A DNA stretch of 64,000 bases from Palsa-506 sp963786975 (GCA_963786975.1 CAWBBE010000008.1:434001-498000), one strand, 5' to 3'; shown: positions 7,586-17,994, counted from the stretch's first letter. Notes: generated by a model not told the origin, from the letters alone. A program made the numbers and translations.

Positions 7586-9939
7586 TCCCCCTCGGGCTCC
7601 GCCTGGTGATCAGCGGCGGCCGCGAAGCGATCACCCGGCTGGCCGCCATAGCTGCCGCGGTCGGCCTCGGGGTCGGCCTGCTGCTGACCGCCATGGCCGC
7701 GACCAACGCGGTCAGCACCTGGAACGGCCGCCACGCCTGGTTCTCGACCGGCAGCGCGTGGGTGCCCCCCGGCCCCGCGGCGGGCGTCGCCCCGCTGTGG
7801 TGGCACCCCGGCGGTGACATCTTCGGCGGCCAGCAGATCAACCGCTTCGACGTGGCCGCCACCGGCACCTCGTCGCCCGTGCCGCCGGGCATCCCCCGCG
7901 ACCCGGGCCCCGGCCAGTACTACGCCTCCCCCGCGCTCGCCGCGCTGCTGCGCAGCATCCCGGCGGACCAGCTGGCCCGCCGCTACCCCGGCCGCCTGGC
8001 CGGGGTGATCGGCGACGCCGCGCTGCCGTCACCGAACTCGCTGGTCATCATCGTCGGGCGCACCCCGGCGCAGCTGGCGCACACCCCGAACAGCGTGCAG
8101 GTGACGTCGATCTCCACGACCGTGCTGGGCTGGCCCCTCCCCCGGACGAAGGTCAACCCGCAGGGCCTGATCTATGTCCCGGCCAACCCGGGGGGCGGGA
8201 AAGGCACCGTCGACCTCATCCTGTCCGTCGTGGCGCTGGCCATCCTGGCCCCGGTGCTGATCTTCATCGCCACCGCGACCCGGCTGTCGGCCACCCGCCG
8301 CGAGGAACGGTTCGCGGCGATGCGCCTGGCCGGGGCGACCCGCAGGCAGGTCTCCCTGCTCGCCGCCACCGAATCGACGGCGGCCGGGATCCTGGGCGTG
8401 GCCGCCGGGTTCGGCATCTTCTTCCTGCTGCGCATCCCGGTCGCGGGCATCCCGTTCATCGGTCAGCCGTTCTTCCCCGCCGAGCTGTCGCTCAGCCTGC
8501 TGGACATCCTCGCGGTCGCGATCGGCGTGCCCGTCTTCGCCGCGGTGGCGGCCCGGCTGGCGCTGCGCCGGGTACACATCTCCCCGCTCGGCGTCGCCCG
8601 CCGGGCCACGCCGAGGCCGCCGCGGGCCTGGCGGGTGGTGCCGCTGCTGGCCGGCCTGGCCGAGCTCGGCTTCTGGGGCGTGCACGGCCACCCGGCCGCC
8701 ATCCCCGGGCAGATCCAGGCGTTCGTGTCCAGCTTCGCGCTCATCATCGTGGGCCTGTTCATCGCGGGCCCGTGGCTCACCATGGCCGCGGCCCGGGGCA
8801 TGGCCCGGTGGACCAGCCGCCCCGGCACGCTCATCGCCGCCAGCCGCCTCGCCGACGACCCTAGGGCCGCCTTCCGCGCCGTCAGCGGCCTGGTGCTCGC
8901 CCTGTTCATCACCACTGTGGCCGTGGTGGCGATCAGCACGCAGAACGCCAAGGACCTCACCCGGTGGGGCAGCGCCGCCGAGACGAACGTGCTCACCGAC
9001 GAGGTATCGGCATCGAACCAGGTGGCCGGAAGCAGCGGCCCCGGAGCGAGTGAGGGCACGGCGCGCCCGGGGCCGGCCGCGCCCGCCGCGCCGCTGACGG
9101 CAGAGCTGCGCGGGATTCGCGGCGTGCAGGGGGTGGTCGTGGTCCGCGCGGCCCCGGGGCTGACCATCCGCGCGGCATTTCACAACCTCGGCGCCAAGCA
9201 GGGCATCAGCGGTCCGGTTCCGGCCGGCCTGGTCTCGTGCGCGCAGCTCGCGACCGTTCCCGCCGCTGGCCGCTGCCCGGCCGGGGCGACGGCGGCGGCG
9301 TTTCCTGCGGACGGGTTCAACGGCCCCCTGTTCGGCACGGACGCCACCACGATCACCTGGCCGGCCGCGAACGTCCCGGCCGCGCGGCTGGACACCCTCG
9401 GCGTGGACGCGATCAACGTGGCGACGGACGGCAGCACGCGGGCGGTCGAGCAGGCAAGGACGCTGCTGGAGAACGCACCCGCGTACCCCGACGTCAGCGC
9501 GCCGTCCACCATCGGCGACATCATCGCGCAGGACAATTCCGTGCACAGCGACTACCAGCAGCTCGCGAACGTGGTGATCCTGGTCAGCCTGGCGATCGCC
9601 GGCTGCACGCTCGCCGCGGGCGTCGCGGCCGGGCTCGCCGACCGCAAGCGGCCGTTCAGCCTGCTGCGGCTCACCGGCGCCCGGCTGGCTATGCTGCGCC
9701 GTGTCGTCGCGCTGGAAGGCGCCGTGCCGCTGCTCTCCGTCGCCGCCGTCGCGATCGGCACCGGGTTCGGCGCCGCCGCGATGTTCGCCTCCGAGGCGCA
9801 GCAGCACCCGATGGTGGCGCCCGGCGCCGCGTACTACCTCATCACCGCGGGCGGGATCCTGGCGGCCCTCGGCATCATCGCGGCCACCTTCCCGCTGCTG
9901 GCACGCATCACCGGACCCGAGGTCGCGCGAAACGAATGA
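7582..9939 (+). CDS. FtsX-like ABC transporter permease
   Basis: 785 aa, TTG start within the TTGA overlap with the ATPase gene. One membrane helix is near the N-terminus, then an extracytoplasmic domain rich in Pro, Gly and Ser. Three clustered helices follow (about 205-330). A second set of helices lies near 355-480, a second outer domain about 490-640, and a final block of helices near 655-780. The segment RREERFAAMRLAGATRRQV before a helix is typical of FtsX-domain permeases, and a related DRKRPFSLLRLTGAR segment appears near the end. This is the duplicated-FtsX form common in actinobacteria. With its ATPase and PadR regulator it probably forms a drug or peptide response exporter; the substrate is unknown. 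Confidence 0.9.
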   Translation: MIPLGLRLVISGGREAITRLAAIAAAVGLGVGLLLTAMAATNAVSTWNGRHAWFSTGSAWVPPGPAAGVAPLWWHPGGDIFGGQQINRFDVAATGTSSPVPPGIPRDPGPGQYYASPALAALLRSIPADQLARRYPGRLAGVIGDAALPSPNSLVIIVGRTPAQLAHTPNSVQVTSISTTVLGWPLPRTKVNPQGLIYVPANPGGGKGTVDLILSVVALAILAPVLIFIATATRLSATRREERFAAMRLAGATRRQVSLLAATESTAAGILGVAAGFGIFFLLRIPVAGIPFIGQPFFPAELSLSLLDILAVAIGVPVFAAVAARLALRRVHISPLGVARRATPRPPRAWRVVPLLAGLAELGFWGVHGHPAAIPGQIQAFVSSFALIIVGLFIAGPWLTMAAARGMARWTSRPGTLIAASRLADDPRAAFRAVSGLVLALFITTVAVVAISTQNAKDLTRWGSAAETNVLTDEVSASNQVAGSSGPGASEGTARPGPAAPAAPLTAELRGIRGVQGVVVVRAAPGLTIRAAFHNLGAKQGISGPVPAGLVSCAQLATVPAAGRCPAGATAAAFPADGFNGPLFGTDATTITWPAANVPAARLDTLGVDAINVATDGSTRAVEQARTLLENAPAYPDVSAPSTIGDIIAQDNSVHSDYQQLANVVILVSLAIAGCTLAAGVAAGLADRKRPFSLLRLTGARLAMLRRVVALEGAVPLLSVAAVAIGTGFGAAAMFASEAQQHPMVAPGAAYYLITAGGILAALGIIAATFPLLARITGPEVARNE

Positions 9940-10009
9940 ACCCGCTCCGCCGCATCGAACCAGTCCTCCGAACGGGCTGACCAGAGCCGCGATCCTCAGC
10001 GGAGGAAGG

Positions 10010-11890
10010 CTAGCCGGCCAGGCTGCGGGCCGCGGCCACGATGTGCCGGGCGCTGATGCGGGCTGCGTCGAGCAGTTCCTCGCTGGTCCCCGACCCGGGC
10101 AGCTCGGAAACTGCCAGGTGCCGCACGGTCAGGTCGGCACGTCCTGCGCCGGTCAGCGCGTCGACGACGGCGGACCCGAGGCCGCCCTCGGGGTGATGAT
10201 CCTCGGCTACCACCAGCCTGCCGCCAGTGGCTGCGGCAGCCGCGGTCAGCGTGTCAGTGTCGATTGGCTTGACGGAGTACACGTCGATAACCCGTGCGCT
10301 GAGACCGCCGGCCTTGAGCTGGTCGGCAGCGGCGAGGCAGGCATGCAGGGTCACGCCTGCCCCGATCAGCGTGACCTGGTCCTCGTCGCTGGCGCGCAGA
10401 ACCTTGGCGCCGCCGACCGGGAATGCTTCCCCGGCCGCGTACAGGACCGGATAGGCGCCGCGGGTCGTGCGCATGTAGACGATGCCGTCCAGGTCGGCCA
10501 TGGCCTGCACGAGTGCCGCCGTGCTGGTGGCGTCGCCCGGGTAAAGGACAGTCGAGCCCTGAACGGCGCGCATCATGGCCAGGTCCTCCAGCGCCATCTG
10601 CGAGGGGCCATCAGCGCCGATCTCCACGCCCGCGTGCGAGCCGACCAGGCGGATGCTGGCTTGCGAGATGGCGGCCATCCGGATGAAGTCGTAGGCGCGG
10701 GTCAGGAACGCCGCGAACGTCGAGGCGAACGGCCGGTAGCCCCGCACGCTGAATCCGACCGCGGCGGCCACCAGTTGCTGCTCGGCGATGTACATCTCGA
10801 AGTAGCGCTCGGGATACTCGTGCGCGAACTCGTCGGCATAGGTCGAGTTGCTCACTTCGCCGTCCATCGCCACCACATCGCGGCGGGCGCCGAGAGCAGC
10901 CAGCGCCTGCCCGTAGGCCTTGCGCGTAGCGACCTTGGCCCCGACGGAGTAGCCCGGCAGCCGCACCGCCGGGCCAGCCTCCGCCGCGCGGGCAGCTGCC
11001 GCGGCCCGATCCGGCTTCGGACCGCGCACGACGAGACCGCGCTCCCCGCCGAGCTCGATGATCGCGCGCTCGGCCATCTCCGCCGGGAACGGCTTGCCGT
11101 GCCAGTCCTCCCGGTCCTCGACCTCGGAGAAGCCGCGGCCCTTGAGGGTCCGGGCGAGGATGACAGTCGGCTGGTCGCCGGTGATGTCGCCCGCGCGTGC
11201 CATCACCCGGTCGATCTCAGCCACGTCGTGGCCGTCGATGGTGAAGACGCGGGCGCCGAACGCCGACGCACGGCGGCTGTAGGTCTCCAGGTCCCAGGAC
11301 AGCTCGGTCGGACCGCGCTGCCCGAGCCGGTTGACATCCACCATGGCGATCAGGTTGGACAGCTTGTAGTGCGAGGCCTTGTCGAGGGCTTCCCAGATCG
11401 AGCCTTCGGCCATCTCGCTGTCACCGCACAGCACCCAGACCCGGAACGGGGACTCGTCGAGGTACTTGCCGGCCAGCGCGACCCCGACGGCGTCGGGCAG
11501 CCCCTGGCCGAGCGAGCCGGTCGCCACGTCGACCCAGGGCAGCACCGGGGTCGGATGACCCTCCAGCCGGGACCCGAAGCGGCGGTAGCCGGTCATCAGC
11601 TCGTCGTCAGAGACGACCCCGACAGCCTTGTACACCGAGTAGAGCAACGGCGACGCGTGGCCCTTGGAGAAGATCAGGTGATCGTTGGCCGGGTTGGCCG
11701 GCTCGTCCCAGTCATACCGGAGATGACGGCCGACGAGGACGGCCAGCAGGTCCGCGGCCGACATGCTCGAAGTCGGGTGACCCGACCCGGCAGATGTACT
11801 CGACCGGACTGAGTCAACCCGCAACTGCTGGGCGAGCTCACCCGCCAGCTTGAGATCAATGTCCGTCTTGGTGGCACCTGGGATAGCCAC
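10010..11890 (-). CDS. tkt: Transketolase
   Basis: 626 aa from the GTG at 11890, chosen because AGGAGG lies 5 nt upstream. The N-terminal thiamine-diphosphate domain shows GSGHPTSSMSAADLL, GSLGQGLPDAVGVALAG and the cofactor/metal motif GDSEMAEG followed by DVNRLGQRG. The middle pyrimidine-binding domain shows SHAGVEIGADGPSQMALED. The C-terminal domain follows (about 490-620). It moves two-carbon units between sugar phosphates in the pentose phosphate pathway. Length and motifs match single-chain transketolases. It lies 92 bp downstream of the glycosidase genes on the same strand, so it may be the last gene of that operon, feeding pentoses from hemicellulose or pectin into central metabolism. 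Confidence 0.93.
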   Translation of the reverse strand: MAIPGATKTDIDLKLAGELAQQLRVDSVRSSTSAGSGHPTSSMSAADLLAVLVGRHLRYDWDEPANPANDHLIFSKGHASPLLYSVYKAVGVVSDDELMTGYRRFGSRLEGHPTPVLPWVDVATGSLGQGLPDAVGVALAGKYLDESPFRVWVLCGDSEMAEGSIWEALDKASHYKLSNLIAMVDVNRLGQRGPTELSWDLETYSRRASAFGARVFTIDGHDVAEIDRVMARAGDITGDQPTVILARTLKGRGFSEVEDREDWHGKPFPAEMAERAIIELGGERGLVVRGPKPDRAAAAARAAEAGPAVRLPGYSVGAKVATRKAYGQALAALGARRDVVAMDGEVSNSTYADEFAHEYPERYFEMYIAEQQLVAAAVGFSVRGYRPFASTFAAFLTRAYDFIRMAAISQASIRLVGSHAGVEIGADGPSQMALEDLAMMRAVQGSTVLYPGDATSTAALVQAMADLDGIVYMRTTRGAYPVLYAAGEAFPVGGAKVLRASDEDQVTLIGAGVTLHACLAAADQLKAGGLSARVIDVYSVKPIDTDTLTAAAAATGGRLVVAEDHHPEGGLGSAVVDALTGAGRADLTVRHLAVSELPGSGTSEELLDAARISARHIVAAARSLAG

Positions 11891-11981
11891 GAGCACCTCC
11901 TGGGTTTGCGATTGCGCGGATCCCGGACACGCGCACCTAGCCAGGCTAGGCCGTCACCCGGCCCAGCAAGCCGACCGGTCG

Positions 11982-14072
11982 CTATGACCCGCTGCCGGCT
12001 ACCCCCAGGAACAGCCGGACGTCCCATGCCCGGAGCGTGATCTTCTCACCAGGCGGATGGCGCCCGCCGCCGAGCATGTCAGTCACCGGGCCGGACGGAG
12101 AAGCCGTCGCCTCATCCCAGCTCCAGTTATGCAGGACGTGTAGCCGGGTAGCGGCGCTCCGGTCGGTGCTGGTGGAGACCGTGACTGAGTCGTCGGTGCT
12201 CCACCCGCCCACAGCATGCGGCACCAGCCACCGCGCCAGGCCGGCGGCCAGGTCTTGATCCGGGACGGTACCGATCACGGTGATCCGGCCCGGGCCGGCG
12301 GCCTTCGTGGTGACGGCCGCCCAGCGGCCGAGGTGCGGATGCTGATAGGAAGCGAGGACCTCCGCGTCCGAAGCGACGAGGCCTTCGGCGAATCCGGTCG
12401 CGGCGCCCCGCAACGACCCGTGCGCCGGCACCGGCGACGGCAGCGAAGCCATCTCGTCGTACCAGACGCCAGCCGCGCCAGAGATCCGGGCCGGCGCTCG
12501 CTCTGTGCGCGCCCTTCCCTCGCTGTCCCCGTAGCCCGTCCGCGGCCCGACGACGAGGTGCCCCCCGGCCCGCGCGTAGCCGATCAGGAAGTCCAGGTCC
12601 TCGTCGGCCGCGGTGTAAAACGCGGCGGCGATCAGCACGGGATAGCGCGCGGCCGCGTCGGCGGCGTCGGCCTCGCCACCTCGCGACGGCAGCAGGTGCT
12701 GCGGCCGGACGAGCCGCTGCTGCCGCTTGGCGTCGAAGATGCCGCGAGAGAAGGCCGCGAGGATGTGCCGGTAGGAGTCGGGGTCGGTGAAGGAGTCACC
12801 CCGCAGCGGTCCCTGCGTCGACAGCGCGAACTTGCTGTCGGAGTCGTAAAGCACCGCGATGTCGTAGTCGGGCTCGGCGGCGGCGAAGGCGCCGCCGGCC
12901 TTGCGCAGTTCCTGGCCGATCCGTGCGATCTCGTGGTAGGCGCGGCCGGGGATGCCGCTGTGCGGAAGCACGCCGCCCCAGTACGTCTCGGTGCCGAACG
13001 GGAGGGTGTTCCACTGCCAGTACTCGATGAGCCGCGCCCCGCGCGCAATGAGCAGCCAGGCCAGCTGACGCCACTGACCGTCGTAAGGCGACTCGTTCAT
13101 GGCGGAGAAGCCGATCGAGCCGGCGTTGGTCTCGGTTACCAGGAACGGCGCCTGCTTGGAGGAGTACATGAGATCCGTCAGCTGGGTGACCGCCCACGGC
13201 CCGCGGACCACCCAGCCCATCGGACCGCTAGCGCGGGGCAGTGCGTTCGGGTGCGCCAGCGAGTCCTGCATCTCGCAGTACACGTTGCCGGACGCCACAT
13301 CAAGGGCCCGGCTCAGCTCGGCGTCCTCGATACCGGGCTGCTCGTAGGAGATGCACGTGGTGACGAAACCGCGCCCGCCGGTGAGCTCGCGGACGATGCC
13401 GGCCTGCCAGCCGATAAAGTCGGTCACAATCTCAGCCTGGAACCGCCGCCAGGCCAAGTCGTACTGCGGCTGGAAGTTGCCTTCCGGGCGCCACAGGTCA
13501 CTCCACCGCGACAGCCGGTGCGACCAGTACACCAGGCCCCACGCCTCGTTGAGCCGGTCGACGGTGCCGTACCGGCGGCGGAGCCAGTCTACGAAGGTCT
13601 CGAAGACGTCGGCGTTGTAGAGCAGCCGCAGGCCCGGCTCGTTGTCCACCTGGTAGCCGGCTATCGCCGGGTGATCCAGGTAACGGCCCACCACCTGCCG
13701 GATCACCCGCTCGGCGTGGAACCGGTACGCGGCGTGCGCGAAGTTCACCTCCTGCCGCGCGCCCCAGCCGACCCGGTGCCCGGCAGCGTCCTCGGCTGCG
13801 ATCTCGGGATAGCGCCGGGTCAGCCACATCGGGACGGCGTAGGTTGGCGTGCCCAGGATCACCCCGATGTCGTGCCGGTGGGCGGCGTCGAGGACTGGCT
13901 CGAGCCAGTTGAGCTCAAACCGTCCGTCGTCCGGTTCCCAGGTCGACCAGACTGACTCGCCGACCCGGATCACCGAGAAGCCGGCCTTCACCATCAGGTC
14001 GAAGTCGGCCTCCAGGTCGGGGCGGCGCTGGTACTCGGCGTAGTACGCGGCGCCGAAGCGGATCCGGTGCAT
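11982..14072 (-). CDS. Glycoside hydrolase family 42-type beta-galactosidase
   Basis: 696 aa. The N-terminal TIM barrel (about 1-390) has the GH42 layout. The acid/base glutamate is E145 in YQVDNEPG; the nucleophile is E314 in LVTETNAG. The barrel is followed by a trimerisation domain (about 400-610) and a C-terminal beta domain. GH42 enzymes cleave terminal beta-galactosides or, in some plant-biomass clusters, alpha-L-arabinopyranosides. No signal peptide is seen, so it should act in the cytosol on imported oligosaccharides. Its ATG overlaps the stop of the GH43 gene by one base (TGATG), implying translational coupling. Confidence 0.92.
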   Translation of the reverse strand: MHRIRFGAAYYAEYQRRPDLEADFDLMVKAGFSVIRVGESVWSTWEPDDGRFELNWLEPVLDAAHRHDIGVILGTPTYAVPMWLTRRYPEIAAEDAAGHRVGWGARQEVNFAHAAYRFHAERVIRQVVGRYLDHPAIAGYQVDNEPGLRLLYNADVFETFVDWLRRRYGTVDRLNEAWGLVYWSHRLSRWSDLWRPEGNFQPQYDLAWRRFQAEIVTDFIGWQAGIVRELTGGRGFVTTCISYEQPGIEDAELSRALDVASGNVYCEMQDSLAHPNALPRASGPMGWVVRGPWAVTQLTDLMYSSKQAPFLVTETNAGSIGFSAMNESPYDGQWRQLAWLLIARGARLIEYWQWNTLPFGTETYWGGVLPHSGIPGRAYHEIARIGQELRKAGGAFAAAEPDYDIAVLYDSDSKFALSTQGPLRGDSFTDPDSYRHILAAFSRGIFDAKRQQRLVRPQHLLPSRGGEADAADAAARYPVLIAAAFYTAADEDLDFLIGYARAGGHLVVGPRTGYGDSEGRARTERAPARISGAAGVWYDEMASLPSPVPAHGSLRGAATGFAEGLVASDAEVLASYQHPHLGRWAAVTTKAAGPGRITVIGTVPDQDLAAGLARWLVPHAVGGWSTDDSVTVSTSTDRSAATRLHVLHNWSWDEATASPSGPVTDMLGGGRHPPGEKITLRAWDVRLFLGVAGSGS

Positions 14073-15550
14073 CAGCCGTCGCTGCCGCGGTACCGGAAGC
14101 CGGCGAATCGGACTATCCCGGCGGACGCGTACAGCCCGATCACCCGCCCGGTGAAGGACGCGCAGGTCTCCGCGGTCCAGTAGCGCCCGTCGAGTTCGGC
14201 AACCAGCGTTCCGGCGGCCAGCAGGCGGATGCGGTCGCCGCCCATCGCCGCGGAGTTGAAGCTGGCCGCAGGCGGGGCCAGCTCCATCCGAAGTTCGACG
14301 TCGCCGGCCGGCACGGTGGCCTGCCAGGCCTGCGCGAGGCCCGCCACCTGGGCACGGGCGGTGACCACCGTGCCGTGCACCTCGAGGCAGATCCAGTGGT
14401 GCTCGTCATAGCGGGCGGCGAGGCCGCCCGCCCCGCCGGAGGCGTCGACGGTAGTGGACACGGTGGCGGTGAGGTGCCGCTGGCGGCGGCCGATGAACTG
14501 CGGGTGCGAGTCGCCCAGCCCGGCACGACCGGTGATCGACAGCCGGCCGCCCGCGACTGACGCGATCGACCCCGGCGTCGCGCGGACGGCCAGCCAGCCC
14601 GGGTCTTTCAGCGTGGCCCGGTTGGCGAAGTCGAAGACTTCCTCATCGATGGCGTGGCGCGCGGCCAGCAGCACCGGTTCCGGCTGCGGCCAGCCATCGG
14701 CCCAGCGGACCGGCGTGCTGAACGTTTCGCGCCCAAGCGGCGAGAACGACTGGGTCAGGCCAAGCGGACGCACGCCGAGCAGGACCAGCGCCGTGCCGCC
14801 GTCCGGCGTGGCGACCAGGTCCCCGTGCCCGGTGTTCTGGATCGGGCGGAACGTGCTGCGCGCGCTGAGCACCGGGTTAGCCCGGTGCCCCTCGAAGGGG
14901 CCCTCCGGCGAAGGCCCCCGGGCGACGCTGACGCCGTGCCCGCGCTCAGTGCCGCCCTCGGCGATCAGCAGGTACCAGTAGCCGCCGCGGCGGTACAGGT
15001 GCGGCGCCTCCGGGAACTTCAGGCCGGTGCCCGACCACAGCGAGCGTGGCTGCTCAAGCGCCTTGCCGGCGGCGAGGTCGACCCGGACCTGCTGAATGCC
15101 CAGATGCTGGCCCATCTGCTCGCCGCCGGTATGCAGGCCGGAGAAGGTGACGTACGCCGTATCGTCGTCGTCCCAGGCCAGATCGGGGTCGATGCCGCTG
15201 ACGCCATCGATGGTGATGCCGTCGCTCCACGGCCCGGCCGGGTCGGTCGCGGTGAACACGACGCATCCGCGCGGGCTCATCGCGACGGTGACGATGACAT
15301 AGAAGACGCCGTCGTGATACCGGATGGTCGGTGCCCAGACACCGCCGCCGGTGGGCACGTTATCCATGCTGACCTGCTCGGGCCGAGTCGCCACATTGCC
15401 CATGTGCGTCCAGGTCACCAGGTCGGTGCTGCGGTAGACCGGAATACCGGGCAGGTACTCGAAGGTCGAGGTGACGAGGTAATACGTGCCGTCGGCCAGG
15501 GTGACGCTCGGATCGGGGTTGAAGCCGGAGATCAGCGGGTTGGGGGACAT
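14072..15550 (-). CDS. Glycoside hydrolase family 43 (beta-xylosidase / alpha-L-arabinofuranosidase)
   Basis: 492 aa. The N-terminal five-bladed propeller (about 1-300) carries the three GH43 carboxylates: D13 in NPDPS (general base), D121 in GIDPD (pKa modulator) and E181 in FPEAPHLY (general acid). The C-terminal part (about 310-490) is a beta-sandwich like that of GH43 subfamily 11/12 xylosidases. It would release xylose or arabinose from short plant oligosaccharides. No signal peptide. Stop and start codons overlap by one base with genes on both sides, so it is firmly inside an operon. Substrate choice between xylose and arabinose cannot be read from the sequence. Confidence 0.92.
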   Translation of the reverse strand: MSPNPLISGFNPDPSVTLADGTYYLVTSTFEYLPGIPVYRSTDLVTWTHMGNVATRPEQVSMDNVPTGGGVWAPTIRYHDGVFYVIVTVAMSPRGCVVFTATDPAGPWSDGITIDGVSGIDPDLAWDDDDTAYVTFSGLHTGGEQMGQHLGIQQVRVDLAAGKALEQPRSLWSGTGLKFPEAPHLYRRGGYWYLLIAEGGTERGHGVSVARGPSPEGPFEGHRANPVLSARSTFRPIQNTGHGDLVATPDGGTALVLLGVRPLGLTQSFSPLGRETFSTPVRWADGWPQPEPVLLAARHAIDEEVFDFANRATLKDPGWLAVRATPGSIASVAGGRLSITGRAGLGDSHPQFIGRRQRHLTATVSTTVDASGGAGGLAARYDEHHWICLEVHGTVVTARAQVAGLAQAWQATVPAGDVELRMELAPPAASFNSAAMGGDRIRLLAAGTLVAELDGRYWTAETCASFTGRVIGLYASAGIVRFAGFRYRGSDG

Positions 15551-17994
15551 CAGGCCAGCTCCACCTTCGCGGTCAGCGGCAGGTCGACGGCGGAGGTGCC
15601 GACCCGGAGCCGATACCCGCCGGGCTCGTAACGCCAGCCGGCCTGCCAGTAGGCCAGCAGCCGGGTCGGCACGCTGACGCGCAGCTGCGCCTTCTCACCA
15701 GCCGGTACCCGCACCGGCGCGAAGCCGACCAGCCAGCGCACCGGGCGGTCGACGGCGGAATCGGCCCGTTCCGCGTAGACCTGCACGACCTGCTTGCCGT
15801 CGCGCCCGCCACGGTTTTCCACCTCGACGGTCACCGGGATGGATTCCCCGGCGGCGGCCGACGCGGGCGCGTGGACGCCGGCCAGGGTGATATCGGCGTA
15901 GCCCTGGCCGCTGCCGAACCAGTACGCCGGCGCGTTGTCCTGCCTGAGCCAGGCCCGGTACCCGATGTGAATTTCCTCGGCGTAGTCCAGCCCGCCGTTG
16001 GCCGGCGTGGTGGACAGGACCGGTATATCGGCCTCGGCCGCCGGCCAGGTGGTGGGCAGCCGCCCGCCCGGCTCGGCCACGCCAAGCAGCACGTCTGCGA
16101 CGGCGTGGCCGAATTCCTGGCCGCCGAAGTAGCCGATGAGCACCGCCGCGACCTCGTCACGCCAGGGCATTAGCACCGGGGAGCCCGCGTTCACCAGCAC
16201 AACTGTGCGCGGGTTAGCGGCCGCGACGGCGCGGACCAGGTCATCCTGGCGGCCGGGCAGGGCGAGCGAGGTGCGGTCGTAGCCCTCGGATTCCACGATG
16301 GAGTTGGTGCCGACGACGACCAGCGCAACGTCGGCCTGGGCGGCCGCCTCAGCGGCGGCGGCGATGAGCGCGCCGGAATCCACGGCCGCCGGCTCGGTGC
16401 CGAAGCGCAGCCACAACAGGCCGGCCATCGGACCGGTGCGGCCCGCCAGGTCGTACTCGAAGCGCAGCTGCACTGGCGTACCCGCGGTGAGGCTGACCTC
16501 CGCGGCAGCCGTCGGAGGGGCCATCAGCGCGGCGCCAAGGTCGGTGTGCTCGGACTCGGTGATCTCGTCGACGACCAGCTCGCCGTCGACGTACACCTTG
16601 CCGTGGCCGACGGCGGCGAAGCCGACGCGGACCCGGCCCGACTCGGCCGGGGTGAACCGCGTCGCCAGTTCCACTGTGGCCGACCGGCCAATCGGGGCGT
16701 CTCCGCCGAACCAGACCAGCGCGCTCGAGCGGCGGTCCTCGGCGAACAGCTCGGTGCCGCCGGAGTCCAGGAACCGCACCCGCAGGCCGGGGCCGCCGGT
16801 GGCCGGGTTGCTCATCTGCGCCAGCGGCAGTCCGGCCACGCCTTCCTGCACGACGGCGCCGCGCGAGTAGGCGACGTGCACGCCGGGCAGCGCGGCGTGC
16901 AGGCCGTCCAGCGGCGAGACGACGTACTCCGGCATGACGGTCGCGCTGCCGCCGCCCTGCGTGCGGGCGTTGGCCGCGTTGTCGCCGATCACCGCGACCG
17001 AGCGCAGGCCAGCCCGGTCCCATGGCAGCTCGCCGCGGTTCTCCAGCAGCACCGTGCCCTCGATGGCGGCGTGCCGGGCGAAGGCGATACCGTCCTCGAC
17101 CCAGGCCGGCTCGGCGGCGGGGAACCCGTCGAGCGCACCGACCCGGCCCGCCAGGGTGAGGATACGGGCCACCTTGCGGTCGACGACCGCCTCGGGGATC
17201 TCTCCGGAGCGGACGGCCCGCACCAGCGCCTCGCCCCATGGTCCGGCCGGGCCGGGCATGACGAGGTCCTGCGAGGCTCGGGCGCTCTTCAGCGACCGGA
17301 CGGCGGTCCAATCGCTGATCACCACGCCGTCGAAGCCCCACTCGCTGTTCAGCGGGGTCTCCAGCAGGTCGCTCTCGGTCGCGGTGGTGCCGTTGACCGA
17401 GTTGTAGGAGCTCATCACGAGCCAGGCATGAGCTTCTGTCACTGCCTTCTCGAACGCGAGCAGGTACAGCTCGCGAAGGGCACGGTCGCTGACCCTGACG
17501 TCCACGGTAAAGCGGTCGGTCTCGGAGTCGTTGGCCACGTAATGCTTCGGTGTGCCGCCGACGCCGTTATCCTGCACGCCGGTCACGTAGGCGGCGGCGA
17601 GGTCAGCGGTGAGCACCGGGTCCTCGCTGAACGCCTCGAAATGCCGTCCGCCGAGCGGGGAGCGATGCAAGTTGATAGTCGGGCCGAGCACGACGTCGAC
17701 GCCCTTGCGGCGGGCCTCCACCGCGGCCGCGGCGCCGTAACGCCGGGCGATGTCCGGATCCCAGGAAGACGCGAGCGCGGTGGCGGACGGGAGGTTGAGC
17801 GACGGATCGCGCTCGTCCCAGGTCTCGCCGCGGATGCCGGACGGGCCGTCGGACACGAGGATGCGGCGCAGCCCGATCTTCTCCATCGGCCAGGTGGTCC
17901 AGAAGTCACGGCCAGTGAGCAGCTGGACCTTCTCTTCCACGGTGAGCGCGGCGAGCGCTCCGGCGATCTTCGAGTCGCTGGTGCGGGCAGTCAT
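15550..17994 (-). CDS. Glycoside hydrolase family 3 beta-glycosidase with PA14-like insert
   Basis: 814 aa. The N-terminal GH3 barrel (about 1-300) includes KHYVAND (K150, H151) and the nucleophile D228 in GVVISDWTAV. The C-terminal alpha/beta sandwich is split by a PA14-like carbohydrate-binding insert (about 390-530), recognised by strands such as RVRVGFAAVGHGKVYVDGE. The final 110 residues form a fibronectin III-like domain. This is the layout of bacterial beta-glucosidases and beta-xylosidases acting on aryl or plant glycosides. No signal peptide. It lies 16 bp after the second GH3 gene and overlaps the GH43 gene by one base. Confidence 0.94.
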   Translation of the reverse strand: MTARTSDSKIAGALAALTVEEKVQLLTGRDFWTTWPMEKIGLRRILVSDGPSGIRGETWDERDPSLNLPSATALASSWDPDIARRYGAAAAVEARRKGVDVVLGPTINLHRSPLGGRHFEAFSEDPVLTADLAAAYVTGVQDNGVGGTPKHYVANDSETDRFTVDVRVSDRALRELYLLAFEKAVTEAHAWLVMSSYNSVNGTTATESDLLETPLNSEWGFDGVVISDWTAVRSLKSARASQDLVMPGPAGPWGEALVRAVRSGEIPEAVVDRKVARILTLAGRVGALDGFPAAEPAWVEDGIAFARHAAIEGTVLLENRGELPWDRAGLRSVAVIGDNAANARTQGGGSATVMPEYVVSPLDGLHAALPGVHVAYSRGAVVQEGVAGLPLAQMSNPATGGPGLRVRFLDSGGTELFAEDRRSSALVWFGGDAPIGRSATVELATRFTPAESGRVRVGFAAVGHGKVYVDGELVVDEITESEHTDLGAALMAPPTAAAEVSLTAGTPVQLRFEYDLAGRTGPMAGLLWLRFGTEPAAVDSGALIAAAAEAAAQADVALVVVGTNSIVESEGYDRTSLALPGRQDDLVRAVAAANPRTVVLVNAGSPVLMPWRDEVAAVLIGYFGGQEFGHAVADVLLGVAEPGGRLPTTWPAAEADIPVLSTTPANGGLDYAEEIHIGYRAWLRQDNAPAYWFGSGQGYADITLAGVHAPASAAAGESIPVTVEVENRGGRDGKQVVQVYAERADSAVDRPVRWLVGFAPVRVPAGEKAQLRVSVPTRLLAYWQAGWRYEPGGYRLRVGTSAVDLPLTAKVELA

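Noticed and set aside
8029..9807. A 592-codon open frame antisense to the FtsX permease gene
   Set aside because: It is rich in Arg/Gly/Asp with no recognisable domain and lies opposite a gene with clear membrane helices; long antisense frames are expected at this GC content.
12216..13955. A 579-codon plus-strand open frame inside the GH42 gene
   Set aside because: Composition is typical of the complement of a real gene; GH42 on the other strand has both catalytic glutamates and correct length.
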